Assembly: GCF_964355755.1 (NCBI RefSeq)
Contig: NC_092677.1
Coordinates: 14,902,601-14,966,600 of the forward strand
Length of the DNA: 64,000 nucleotides
Reading direction: 5' to 3'
Source: Antedon mediterranea
Taxonomy: Eukaryota; Echinodermata; Crinoidea; Comatulida; Antedonidae
Below, in pieces: positions 1-12,012 of this stretch. The translations under genes and the position numbers were made by a program. Each line of letters starts with the position of its first letter. Positions within the stretch are counted from its first letter, which is position 1. Under the pieces are notes generated by a model, which saw nothing but the letters and a program-made list of their open reading frames with translations, made no database searches and was not told the DNA's origin.

Positions 1-3000
1 GATATCATCTATATACAAAAAATGCTACCTTTAAGTAACAAAATGTAACAGCATCAGCTCTTCAGATTAAAATTAACACTGATGAATTTAGAAAAGGAAA
101 GTAGCAATAAAAGAGAAAGAATTTTTAACAAATGGGTTAAAAAATATACTATAAAAATGTATTTCTTATTTTATTTAAAAATCATGAGTCCTTAATTGCC
201 TAAGTCACACAGCTGACTTGGGCAGAAACACAAAAAACGATCTGAGCATGTGCAAATGTATATAAAAGCACTCAGATAATGTACAGAGGGCAGTATAATG
301 ATATAAGCAGTGAGTTAGGAGTAGATCATAAATCAGCTCCCCTTAATTGCCTAAGTCACACAGCTGACTTAGGCAGAAACACAAAAAATATAGTATATTG
401 ATATAAGCAGTGAGTTAGGCAGATCATAAGTCAGCTCTTCTTAAGTCACACAGCTGACTTGGGCAGAAACACAAAAAATATAGTATATTGATATAAGCAG
501 TGAGTTAGGCAGAAAAACAAAAAAAAAATTATGTCTTAGACAATTTTGTTATGAGGCTGTCGATATCATCTATATACAAAAAATCCTACCTTTAAGTAAC
601 AAAATTTAATAACATCAGCTCTTCAGATTAAAATTAACACTGATGAATTTAGAAAAGGATCGGAAAGTAGCAATAAAAGAGAAAAAATTGGTAACAAATG
701 GATTAAAAAATATACTATAAAAATGTATTTCTTATTTTATTTAAAAAATCATGAGTCCTTAATTGCCTAAGTCACACAGCTGACTTAGGCAGAAACACAA
801 AAAAACGATCTGAGCATGTGCACATGTATATAAACGCACTCAGATAATGTACAGAGGGCAGTATAATGATATAAGCAGTGAGTTAGGCAGATCATAAGTC
901 AGCTCTCCTTAATTGCCTAAGTCACACAGCTGACTTAGGCAGAAACACAAAAAATATAGTATATTGATATAAGCAGTGAGTTAGGCAGATCATAAGTCAG
1001 CTCTCCTTAATTGCCTAAGTCACACAGCTGACTTGGGCAGAAACACAAAAAATATAGTATATTGATATAAGCAGTGAGTTAGGCAGATCATAAGTCCTCT
1101 CTCCTTAATTGCCTAAGTCACACAGCTGACTTGGGCAGAAACACAAAAAATATAGTATATTGATATAAGAAGTGAGTTAGGCAGAAAAACAAAAACAAAA
1201 TTATGTCTTAGACACCTTTGTTATGAGGCTGTCGATATCATCTATATACAAAAAATGCTACCTTTATTTAACAAAATTTAATAGCATCAGCTCTTCAGAT
1301 TAAAATTAACACTGATGAATTTAGAAAAGGAAAGTAGCAATAAAAGAGAAAGAATTTGTAAAAAATGGGTTAAAAAATATACTATAAAAATGTATTTCTT
1401 ATTTTATTTAAAAAATCATGAGTCTCCTCTCCTTAATTGCCTAAGTCACACAGCTGACTTAGGCAGAAACACAAAAAAACGATCTGAGCATGTGCAAATG
1501 TAAATAAAAGCACTCAGATAATGTACAGAGGGCAGTATAATGATATAAGCAGTGAGTTAGGCAGATCATAAAACAGCTCCCCTTAATTGCCTAAGTCACA
1601 CAGTTGACTTAGGCAGAAACACAAAAAATATAGTATATTGATATAAGCAGTGAGTTAGGCAGATCATAAGTCAGCTCCCCTTAATTGCCTAAGTCACACA
1701 GCTGACTTAGGCAGAAACACAAAAAATATAGTATATTGATATAAGCAGTGAGTTAGGCAGATCATAAGTCAGCTCTTCTTAATTGCCTAAGTCACACAGC
1801 TGACTTGGGCAGAAACACAAAAAATATAGTATATTGATATAAGCAGTGAGTTAGGCAGAAAAAAAAATTATGTCTTAGACACTTTTGTTATGAGGCTGTC
1901 GATATCATCTATATTATACAAAAAATGCTACATTTAAGTAACAAAATTTAATAGCATCAGCTCTTCAGATTAAAATTAACACTGATGAATTTAGAAAAGG
2001 AAAGTAGCAATAAAAGAGAAAGAATTTGTAACAAATGGGTTAAAAAATACACTATAAAAATGTATTTCTTATTTTATTTAAAAAATCATGAGTCTCCTCT
2101 CCTTAATTGCCTAAGTCACACAGCTGACTTAGGCAGAAAGTCACACAGCTGACTTAGGCAGAAACACAAAAAACGATCTGAGCATGTGCAAATGTATATA
2201 AAAGCACTCCGATAATGTACAAAAAATATAGTATATTGATATAAGCAGTGAGTTAGGCAGAAAAACAAAAAAAAATTATGTCTTAGACACTTTTGTTATG
2301 AGGCTGTCGATATCATCTATATACAAAAAATGCAACCTTTAAGTAACAAAATGTAACAGCATCAGCTCTTCAGATTAAAATTAACACTGATGAATTTAGA
2401 AAAGGAAAGTAGCAATAAAAGAGAAAGAATTTGTAACAAATGGGTTAAAAAATATATTATAAAAATGTATTTCTTATTTTATTTAAAAAATCATGAGTCC
2501 TTAATTGCCTAAGTCACACAGCTGACTTAGGCAGAAACACAAAAAACGATCTGAGCATGTGCAAATGTATATAAAAGCACTCAGATAATGTACAGAGGGC
2601 AGTATAATGATATAAGCAGTGAGTTAGGCAGATCATAAATCAGCTCCCCTTAATTGCCTAAGCCACACAGCTGACTTAGGCAGAAACACAAAAAATATAG
2701 TATATTGATATAAGCAGTGAGTTAGGCAGATCATAAGTCTGCTCTTCTTAATTGCCTAAGTCACACAGCTGACTTGGGCAGAAACACAAAATATATAGTA
2801 TATTGATATAAGCAGTGAGTTAGGCAGAAAAACAAACAAAAATTATGTCTTAGACAATTTTGTTATGAGGCTGTCGATATCATCTATATACAAAAAATCC
2901 TACTTTTAAGTAACACAATTTAATAGCATCAGCTCTTCAGATTAAAATTAACATTGATGAATTTAGAAAAGGATCGGAAAGTAGCAATAAAAGAGAAAAA

Positions 3001-6000
3001 ATTTGTAACAAATGGGTTAAAAACTATACTATAAAAATGTATTTCTTATTTTATTTAAAAAATCATGAGTCCTTAATTGCCTAAGTCACACAGCTGACTT
3101 AGGCAGAAACACAAAAAAACGATCTGAGCATGTGCAAATGTATATAAAAGCACTCAGATAATGTACAGAGGGCAGTTTAATGATATAAGCAGTGAGTTAG
3201 GCAGATCATAATGCAGCTCTCCTTAATTGCCTAAGTCACACAGCTGACTTAGGCAGAAACACAAAAAATATAGTATATTGATATAAGCAGTGAGTTAGGC
3301 AGATCATAAGTCAGCTCCCCTTAATTGCCTAAGTCACACAGCTGACTTGGGCAGAAACACAAAAAATATAGTATATTGATATAAGCAGTGAGTTAGGCAG
3401 AAAAAAAAAATTATGTCTTAGACACTTTTGTTATGAGGCTGTCGATATCATCTATATACAAAAAATGATACCTTTAAGTAACAAAATGTAACAGCATCAG
3501 CTCTTCAGATTAAAATTAACACTGATGAATTTAGAAAAGGAAAGTAGCAATAAAAGAGAAAGAATTTTTAACAAATGGGTTAAAAAATATACTATAAAAA
3601 TGTATTTCTTATTTTATTTAAAAATCATGAGTCCTTAATTGCCTAAGTCACACAGCTGACTTGGGCAGAAACACAAAAAACGATCTGAGCATGTGCAAAT
3701 GTATATAAAAGCACTCAGATAATGTACAGAGGGCAGTATAATGATATAAGCAGATGAGTGAGTTAGGAGTAGATCATAAATCAGCTCCCCTTAATTGCCT
3801 AAGTCACACAGCTGACTTAGGCAGAAACACAAAAAATATAGTATATTGATATAAGCAGTGAGTTAGGCAGATCATAAGTCAGCTCTTCTTAATTGCCTAA
3901 GTCACACAGCTGACTTGGGCAGAAACACAAAAAATATAGTATATTGATATAAGCAGTGAGTTAGGCAGAAAAACAAACAAAAAATTATGTCTTAGACAAT
4001 TTTGTTATGAGGCTGTCGATATCATCTATATACAAAAAATCCTACCTTTAAGTAACAAAATTTGATAACATCAGCTCTTCAGATTAAAATTAACACTGAT
4101 GAATTTAGAAAAGGATCGGAAAGTAGCAATAAAAGAGAAAAAATTTGTAACAAATGGATTAAAAAATATACTATAAAAATGTATTTCTTATTTTATTTAA
4201 AAAATCATGAGTCCTTAATTGCGTAAGTCACACAGCTGACTTAGGCAGAAACACAAAAAAACGATCTGAGCATGTGCACATGTATATAAACGCACTCAGA
4301 TAATGTACAGAGGGCAGTATAATGATATAAGCAGTGAGTTAGGCAGATCATAAGTCAGCTCTCCTTAATTGCCTAAGTCACACAGCTGACTTAGGCAGAA
4401 ACACAAAAAATATAGTATATTGATATAAGCAGTGAGTTAGGCAGATCATAAGTCAGCTCTCCTTAATTGCCTAAGTCACACAGCTGACTTGGGCAGAAAC
4501 ACAAAAAATATAGTATATTGATATAAGCAGTGAGTTAGGCAGATCATAAGTCAGCTCTCCTTAATTGCCTAAGTCACACAGCTGACTTGGGCAGAAACAC
4601 AAAAAATATAGTATATTGATATAAGAAGTGAGTTAGGCAGAAAAACAAAAACAAAATTATGTCTTAGACACCTTTGTTATGAGGCTGTCGATATCATCTA
4701 TATACAAAAAATGCTACCTTTATTTAACAAAATTTAATAGCATCAGCTCTTCAGATTAAAATTAACACTGATGAATTCAGAAAAGGAAAGTAGCAATAAA
4801 AGAGAAAGAATTTGTAAAAAATGGGTTAAAAAATATACTATAAAAATGTATTTATTATTTATTTAAAAAATCATGAGTCTCCTCTCCTTAATTTTCTAAG
4901 TCACACAGCTGACTTAGGCAGAAACACAAAAAACGATCTGAGCATGTGCAAATGTATATAAAAGTACTCAGATAATGTACAGAGGGCAGTATAATGATAT
5001 AAGCAGATGAGTGAGTTAGGAGTAGATCATAAATCAGCTCCCCTTAATTGCCTAAGTCACACAGCTGACTTAGGCAGAAACACAAAAAATATAGTATATT
5101 GATATAAGCAGTGAGTTAGGCAGATCATAAGTCAGCTCTTCTTAATTGCCTAAGTCACACAGCTGACTTGGGCAGAAACACAAAAAATATAGTATATTGA
5201 TATAAGCAGTGAGTTAGGCAGAAAAACAAACAAAAAATTATGTCTTAGACAATTTTGTTATGAGGCTGTCGATATCATCTATATACAAAAAATCCTACCT
5301 TTAAGTAACAAAATTTAATAACATCAGCTCTTCAGATTAAAATTAACACTGATGAATTTAGAAAAGGATCGGAAAGTAGCAATAAAAAAGAAAAAATTTG
5401 TAACAAATGGATTAAAAAATATACTATAAAAATGTATTTCTTATTTTATTTAAAAAATCATGAGTCCTTAATTGCGTAAGTCACACAGCTGACTTAGGCA
5501 GAAACACAAAAAAACGATCTGAGCATGAACACATGTATATAAACGCACTCAGATAATGTACAGAGGGCAGTATAATGATATAAGCAGTGAGTTAGGCAGA
5601 TCATAAGTCAGCTCTCCTTAATTGCCTAAGTCACACAGCTGACTTAGGCAGAAACACAAAAAATATAGTATATTGATATAAGCAGTGAGTTAGGCAGATC
5701 ATAAGTCAGCTCTCCTTAATTGCCTAAGTCACACAGCTGACTTGGGCAGAAACACAAAAAATATAGTATATTGATATAAGCAGTGAGTTAGGCAGATCAT
5801 AAGTCAGCTCTCCTTAATTGCCTAAGTCACACAGCTGACTTGGGCAGAAACACAAAAAATATAGTATATTGATATAAGAAGTGAGTTAGGCAGAAAAACA
5901 AAAACAAAATTATGTCTTAGACACCTTTGTTATGAGGCTGTCGATATCATCTATATACAAAAAATGCTACCTTTATTTAACAAAATTTAATAGCATCAGC

Positions 6001-8043
6001 TCTTCAGATTAAAATTAACACTGATGAATTCAGAAAAGGAAAGTAGCAATAAAAGAGAAAGAATTTGTAAAAAATGGGTTAAAAAATATACTATAAAAAT
6101 GTATTTATTATTTATTTAAAAAATCATGAGTCTCCTCTCCTTAATTTTCTAAGTCACACAGCTGACTTAGGCAGAAACACAAAAAACGATCTGAGCATGT
6201 GCAAATGTATATAAAAGTACTCAGATAATGTACAGAGGGCAGTATAATGATATAAGCAGTGAGTTAGGCAGATCATAAGTCAGCTCCCCTTAATTGCCTA
6301 AGTCACACAGCTGACTTAGGCAGAAACACAAAAAATATAGTATATTGATATAAGCAGTGAGTTAGGCAGATTATAAGTCAGCTCTTCTTAATTGCCTAAG
6401 TCACACAGCTGACTTGGGCAGAAACACAAAAAATATAGTATATTGATATAAGCAGTGAGTTAGGCAGAAAAAAAAAATTATGTCTTAGACACTTTTGTTA
6501 TGAGGCTGTCGATATCATCTATATACAAAAAATGCTACCTTTAAGTAACAAAATGTAACAGCATCAGCTCTTCAGATTAAAATTAACACTGATGAATTTA
6601 GAAAAGGAAAGTAGCAATAGAAGAGAAAGAATTTTTAACAAATGGGTTAAAAAATATACTATAAAAATGTATTTCTTATTTTATTAAAAAAATCATGAGT
6701 CCTTAATTGCCTAAGTCACACAGCTGACTTGGGCAGAAACACAAAAAACGATCTGAGCATGTGCAAATGTATATAAAAGCACTCAGATAATGTACAGAGG
6801 GCAGTATAATGATATAAGCAGTGAGTTAGGAGTAGATCATAAATCAGCTCCCCTTAATTGCCTAAGTCACACAGCTGACTTAGGCAGAATATTGATATAA
6901 GCAGTGAGTTAGGCAGATCATAAGTCAGCTCTTCTTAATTGCCTAAGTCACACAGCTGACTTGGGCAGAAACACAAAAAATATAGTATATTGATATAAGC
7001 AGTGAGTTAGGCAGATCATAAGTCAGCTCTCCTTAATTGCCTAAGTCACACAGCTGACTTGGGCAGAAACACAAAAAAATATAGTATATTGATATAAGCA
7101 GTGAGTTAGGCAGAAAAAAAAAAAAAAAATTATGTCTTAGACAATTTTGTTATGAGGCTGTCGATATCATCTATATACAAAAAATCCTACCTTTAAGTAA
7201 CAAAATTTAATAACATCAGCTCTTCAGATTAAAATTAACACTGATGAATTTAGAAAAGGATCGGAAAGTAGCAATAAAAGAGAAAGAATTTGTAACAAAT
7301 GGGTAAAAAAATATACTATAAAAATATATTTCTTATTTTATTTAAAAAATCATGAGTCCTTATTTGCCTAAGTCACACGGCTGACTTAGGCAGAAACACA
7401 AAAAAAACCGATCTGAGCATGTGCAAATGTATATAAAAGCACTCAGATAATGTAAAGAGGGCAGTATAATGATATAAGCAGTGAGTTAGGCAGATCATAA
7501 GTCAGCTCTCCTTAATTGCCTAAGTCACACAGCTGACTTAGGCAGAAACACAAAAAAACGATCTGAGCATGTGCAAATGTATATTAACGCACTCAGATAA
7601 TGTACAGAGGGCAGTATAATGATATAAGCAGTGAGTTAGGCAGATCATAAGTCAGCTCTCCTTAATTGCCTAAGTCAAACAGCTGACTTGGGCAGAAACA
7701 CAAAAAATATAGTATATTGATATAAGCAGTGAGTTAGGCAGATCATAAGTCAGCTCTCCTTAATTGCCTAAGTCACACAGCTGACTTAGGCAGAAACACA
7801 AAAAACGATCTGAGCATGTGCAAATGTATATAAAAGCACTCAGATAATGTACAGAGGGCAGTATAATGATATAAGAAGTGAGTTAGGCAGATCATAAGTC
7901 AGCTCTCCTTAATTGCCTAAGTCACACAGCTGACTTAGGCAGAAACACAAAAAACGATCTGAGCATGTGCAAATGTATATAAAAGCACTCATATAATGTA
8001 CAGAGGGCAGTATAATGATATAAGCAGTGAGTTAGGCAGATCA
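1..8043. repeat. Complex satellite array, left block
   Basis: Long units begin with GATATCATCTATATAC at 1, 562, 1234, 1901, 2309, 2875, 3444, 4018, 4690, 5271, 5943, 6511 and 7163. Most spacings are near 570 or 670 bp, differing by one 98-bp subrepeat. Each unit has a leader of about 300 bp followed by one to three subrepeats. Each subrepeat carries the inverted arms CCTAAGTCA and TGACTTAGG around a 6-nt loop. The leader holds a TATA-like GTATATAAAAGCACTC. Units close with a TGTCTTAGACA palindrome and a run into GAGGCTGTC. Longer blocks are themselves duplicated: marker variants recur at an offset of 1253 bp (GCGTAAGTC at 4221 and 5474). No protein-coding gene is supported. Confidence 0.95.
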
Positions 8044-8049
8044 GATTCC

Positions 8050-9782
8050 TGGCAAAACTAAAAGCATGAATATAACAAGTATTAAAACCACAAATGATGA
8101 AGAAAATGATGAAGTAACTAATTCTAAAGATATTGCAAATGTATTAAATAAGTATTTTGCCAATGGGGGTCAAACATTAGTTCAAAGTATTCAATCTACT
8201 AATCAACTCTCTAACTTTAATAATGATATAAATAATACTAACGACAAATTAACTTTTAAATATGTTAATAAACAAGACATACATAAACTTCTTAACTCAC
8301 TTTCATAAAAAAAAACAACTGGAACTGATGAAATACCAGAAAAAAATCGCTATCGATGAAATTGTTTATCCAATAACATATATAATTAATTTATCTTTAA
8401 ACAATTTTACTTTTCCAAAGCAATGGAAAAGGGCCAACATCTGCCCTCTTCATAAAGGTGGAAATAAAAACGAATGTAATAACTATAGGCCAATTTCAAT
8501 TCTCCCAATATTATCAAAAGTTCTTGAAAAAGTTGTATTTGAACAAGTCTATGATTTCCTAAATCTAAACAAAATGCTATATGAAAATCAGTCTGGGTTT
8601 AGATCAGGCTACTCAACTACGACTGCATTGCTTAATATCACAGAGACCTGGCTAGAAGCCATTGAGACAGGAAATTATATTGGGCTAGTAATGATAGACT
8701 TGAAAAAGGCTTTCGATACAGTAAATCACCGTATTCTCATCAATAAACTAAGATCTTTCAATTTTTATTCAAATGTTATGAAGTGGTTTGAAAACTACCT
8801 GCATAATCGTGTACATATAACCAATGTAAATGGTGATTTTTCTGATGCAAGTCACAGTATATGTAGAATTCCTCAGGGGTCCATCCTAGGACCATTAATG
8901 TTTCTCCTTTATGTTAATGACTTGCCTAATGCTGTAAATAAATGCTCTGTTTCCATGTATGCTGATGACACTGCCATATACTACACTTCCAATAATATTA
9001 ATAACCTTACTGAAACAATAAATTCTGACTTATTGTGTCTTAAAAGATGGCTCATATGCAACAGACTTAGCCTAAATGTTAAAAAAAACTGAATTTATGT
9101 TAATTGGAACGAGGCAGAGGTTAAATAAGCTGTCTGACTTACAAGTCAACATTAACATGGATGGAGAAACAATCTCTCGTGTAAATAAATGTAAACACCT
9201 TGGTGTGATATTAGATAGTAATCTTTCTTGGTGCTCACAAATCGATAATGTTAAAATCTAAGGCTTTGCAGAGCTTGTACTACTTAAAAAAGACTAATAA
9301 TATATTTCCAAAAGAAATTCAATGCAAACTATACAAATCACTTATGGCTTCTCATCTTGAGTATTGCCATGTTGTTTGGGGACGTTCAAATATAACTCAA
9401 AGTAAAACACTACAAGTTCTTCAAAATCGCGCAGCAAAAGTTATTACAAACAAATCTCAAACCGACTCTAGTACTCAAGCTCTACAAAGTTTAAATTGGA
9501 TGAACTTAGATGAAAGATTATATATAAATGAAGCTATTGCTATGTTTAAGATTATGAACAACCTTGCACCTCCATATTTAATAAATAAGTTCAATATCAA
9601 AAACAATTACTATAATATTAGAACTAAGCCAAATTTAATAGTACCAAAACCAAAAACAGACTACAAAAAACGTAGCTTATCATAATAGAGGTGCCAAGGT
9701 TTGGAATGAGCTAAATGAAGATATTAAAAATGTGAACACTGTCTCTCTTTTTAAGAAACTGTTAACTGCTAATTTCATGTAG
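8050..9782 (+). pseudogene. Broken LINE reverse transcriptase ORF, copy 1
   Basis: Recognisable blocks in order are a pre-RT segment (SKDIANVLNKYFAN), the RT block with NNYRPISILP, the catalytic-aspartate motif DLKKAFDTVNH, the turn PQGSILGP, the catalytic YADDT, then TEFMLIG, KHLGVILDSNLSW and the C-terminal end (SLFKKLLTANFM, stop at 9780-9782). The frame is broken several times: a stop plus shift near 8306-8340, an extra A in the 8-A run at 9081-9088, an extra A at about 9254-9257, and an extra A near 9682. The RT of this family copies element RNA into DNA at the target site; this copy cannot make a full protein. The second and third shifts also occur in copy 2, so they pre-date the duplication. 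Confidence 0.88.
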
Positions 9783-9986
9783 CTTTATTTAAATGTAGTG
9801 TATTATTTAATTTTATAGTTAGTAAGTGTATCCTTATTTCATTTTATTTCATTGTAATTGTTTTATTACCTGTTTTGATAGTAATTAAGGTCTTTTTACA
9901 TTTATTTTTGTTGGTGTTTTCCTTTAAACACGGTCTTACTGAAAAACAACTTTCAGTTGAGTTAAGTATCCGTGATTAAATAAAGC

Positions 9987-10022
<36 letters not shown>

Positions 10023-10036
10023 GTGTTATTATTATG
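9987..10036 (+). repeat. (ATT)n microsatellite tail of LINE copy 1
   Basis: ATT trinucleotide run directly after AATAAAG, with one interruption. This is the usual simple-repeat 3' end of many CR1/L2-type LINEs. Confidence 0.9.
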
Positions 10037-10849
10037 TCGCTAATAGTGGATTAAGGGGAAAATGCGTGGTAAAAAACATGGCCTTAAGTATGCAGTATAT
10101 CCATGTATATGGTCTTGTTCTAAGAATACTTACTCTTTGGGAGCGTGGAGCGTAAACAATAAGAATAATAAACACGAATGTTATGTGTAACAACCTCATT
10201 TATTCCATGGGCTGGGAGAGGGTTACAAATCAATACGCTTCTATGAATGGATGTTTTTTTAGTGCAGGAACGCTAGTTGATGATACCCATATACCGTTTT
10301 GATTTTATGTTCAAAGTTCAAATATGCATAGAAACAGTTGCTCTTTATTCCAGACGGAGCAATACATGCAATAAACTTACTGAAATCAGATGATTGCTAG
10401 TAAGTCCCGATCCTTTTTCCAATAACCCAAGAATCAAACATCTAATTAGTACGATCTTGGTATGGGTGTGTAGCATATTATGTAGAATATTAATAAAATT
10501 AATCGAACAATTACTAAGGTCAGTAGAGGTCAAAAGGTCACTGACCTTTTGCAAAAATGTAATTTTTTGGCAAAATAAGATATATTTCAAAATCAGATCT
10601 CCATTTTTTGATATTTTTTTATTTGAATTGTATTTTACTTGTGCTTACTAACATATTTAATAGGAAAATGTGTGTTAAGATAAAAAGTAAAGGTATGTTA
10701 TTGTCACACACACACACACACAAAACAGTATACAGAAAAGGCACACAATCCTCCAAGCAGAAACGGAAGATACTGTACAGTCATACACTTTTGCTGAACA
10801 TTTAACAGTATTAACCTATAGATTAGAAGGACTTTATTATCTCTTATAC
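10037..10849. other. Unique DNA without a recognised gene
   Basis: No splice-bounded coding segment was found. It contains a short (CA)n run near 10707-10722 and a cluster of AGGTCA half-sites at 10517-10547, described under findings. It may be intron or flank of the immunoglobulin gene whose exons follow. Confidence 0.5.
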
Positions 10850-11201
10850 CTTGTAAGGTTAATGTGAGATTGATAGAAACTTGGCCTGCGATATTTGATG
10901 CTAAACAAATATATGTTCCTTGATCTTCTTGTCGAAGGCTGTTAAATCTAAGAACATCCCCAATAATCTGAATAAAAAACAGAAATAGTTTTTACGGTAC
11001 TGCTTAAAATTATTGGGCGATTAAAATTTGTCTTTATTTCACTTACTTCAGCTGATATGGGTTGTGTCCCTTCAGCAAAACTCCATTCTACTTCCGGTGA
11101 AGGATCACCGGCAGTTACGCGACACTGGAATCGGGCACTTTCACCAACTGCATAGACGGGTTGTTTTTCGGGATAAATTTCAATTTGTGGAATTGAACGC
11201 C
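10850..11201 (-). CDS. Immunoglobulin (I-set) domain exon pair, partial gene, perlecan-like
   Basis: Two exons on the minus strand encode one complete Ig domain. Exon a is 11201-11047 (acceptor TTTGTAG, donor GTAAGT) and reads through GESARFQC, then GDPSPEVEWSF. Exon b is 10967-10850 (donor GTATAAG) and reads through GDVLRFNSL, then EDQGTYICLASNIAGQ. The disulphide cysteines (FQC, YIC), the core tryptophan (VEW) and the DxGxYxC signature are all present. The module enters and leaves in phase 1 and is split internally in phase 0, which is the usual layout of tandem Ig modules in extracellular matrix and adhesion proteins. The GDPxPxVEW and GxVLRF blocks recall perlecan (HSPG2), which carries Ig domains in tandem, but hemicentin or another Ig protein is possible. 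No neighbouring exon was found on either side. The upstream flank turns into satellite 20 bp away, so this is either part of a gene with huge repeat-filled introns or a stranded fragment. Confidence 0.75.
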
Positions 11202-11221
11202 CTACAAATACAGTGGTTAAA

Positions 11222-11329
11222 AAAAAATATAGTATATTGATATAAGCAGTGAGTTAGGCAGAAAAACAAAAACAAAATTATGTCTTAGACACCTTTGTTA
11301 TGAGGCTGTCGATATCATCTATATACAAA
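11222..11329. repeat. Satellite fragment
   Basis: Closing part of one satellite unit (AATATAGTATATTGATATAA through GAGGCTGTC to CTATATACAAA), cut off by a GACA element at the A-run. Confidence 0.93.
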
Positions 11330-11463
11330 CAAGGCCAACAGCCATAAGTCGCGTGCTAAAACGCATAGTGATACCGGACCAACAGACAGACCGACAGGCA
11401 GACAGACCAACAGACAGACCGACCGACCGACATAGTAAACTATAGAGTCGCGTCCACGCGACT
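11330..11463 (+). mobile_element. GACA-core non-autonomous element, short form
   Basis: Runs from CAAGGCCAACAGCC to CCACGCGACT. A subterminal GTCGCGTG near the left end is answered by CACGCGAC at the right end. The right end is a hairpin, GTCGCGT-CC-ACGCGAC (11447-11462). The core is a degenerate GACA/GACC microsatellite between GATACCGGAC and ATAGTAAACTATAGA. The architecture of subterminal inverted repeats, microsatellite core, 3' hairpin and little or no target duplication resembles Helentron-associated elements (HINE/DINE-1 type). The superfamily is inferred. Confidence 0.8.
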
Positions 11464-11840
11464 AAAAATTGTAAATAACATTCACTTGCATATTATGAAA
11501 ATATGAAATATGAAATGATGTAGCATGCTGCCAATCTATAGATTAGATTAACTTTTAGGCCTTTCTTTTTGTTATTTTTGTATGTGTTTTTATATTTATA
11601 TCTATATTTTCATCCTGTAATTGGTGTATACTGTTGGATGTGAAAGAATAAAATACAAAATACAAAATATATTGCAGGCCCATAGTAGGCAGGCGGATGG
11701 GGATTATGGTTTGAATAAACCCCTTTGTCTGCAAACCCTCATTTCCCAGCAAGCCCTTTTGATTTATGAGGATAAGAAACATCAAATCATGTCAGGACAA
11801 GATGTCTTTAGATAGGGGTGTGACCAGGGAACATAGATAT

Positions 11841-11983
11841 AAAGCTCTGTCTACACTATCAAACTTTATGATATGTGCCCATATATGGACATGATGACAT
11901 ACCATAAATTGGGCATATCATTACCATATTTGGGCACATGACACCATTTTTGTCAAACTAGTTTGATGTGTAGAGAGAGCTTT
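11841..11983. mobile_element. MITE, about 143 bp
   Basis: Inverted ends AAAGCTCTGTCTACAC and GTGTAGAGAGAGCTTT enclose a short AT-rich core with the related words TGTGCCCATATATGG and ATATTTGGGCACA. A TA flanks each side. A partial relative lies at 47577-47692. Confidence 0.75.
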
Positions 11984-12012
11984 ATAGTAGTTTTACTCTT
12001 TCATTTTCTCAG

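Larger units (their letters stand above)
8044..10036 (+). mobile_element. 5'-truncated non-LTR retrotransposon, copy 1
   Basis: This LINE fragment of the CR1/L2/Jockey-like group starts abruptly after satellite sequence (GTTAGGCAGATCAG / ATTCCTGGC) and ends in an AATAAAG signal followed by an (ATT)n tail from about 9987. It holds the region just before the reverse transcriptase, the reverse transcriptase and the C-terminal part. The apurinic endonuclease domain expected at the N-terminus of ORF2 is missing. A second copy with the same 5' end lies at 28972. The 3' flanks of the two copies differ. Confidence 0.9.

Noticed and set aside
197-520. CRISPR-like regular repeats
   Set aside because: The repeats are long, the intervening sequences are themselves repeated, and the context is eukaryotic satellite DNA.
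1-8043. The satellite as the genuine 5' UTR of a full-length LINE
   Set aside because: The RT lacks its endonuclease half and starts mid-ORF. A native 5' UTR would be followed by the start of ORF1 or ORF2.
9076-9095. Programmed frameshift at the 8-A run shared by both RT copies
   Set aside because: Both copies carry several other frame breaks and stops, so inheritance from one dead copy explains the shared run better.
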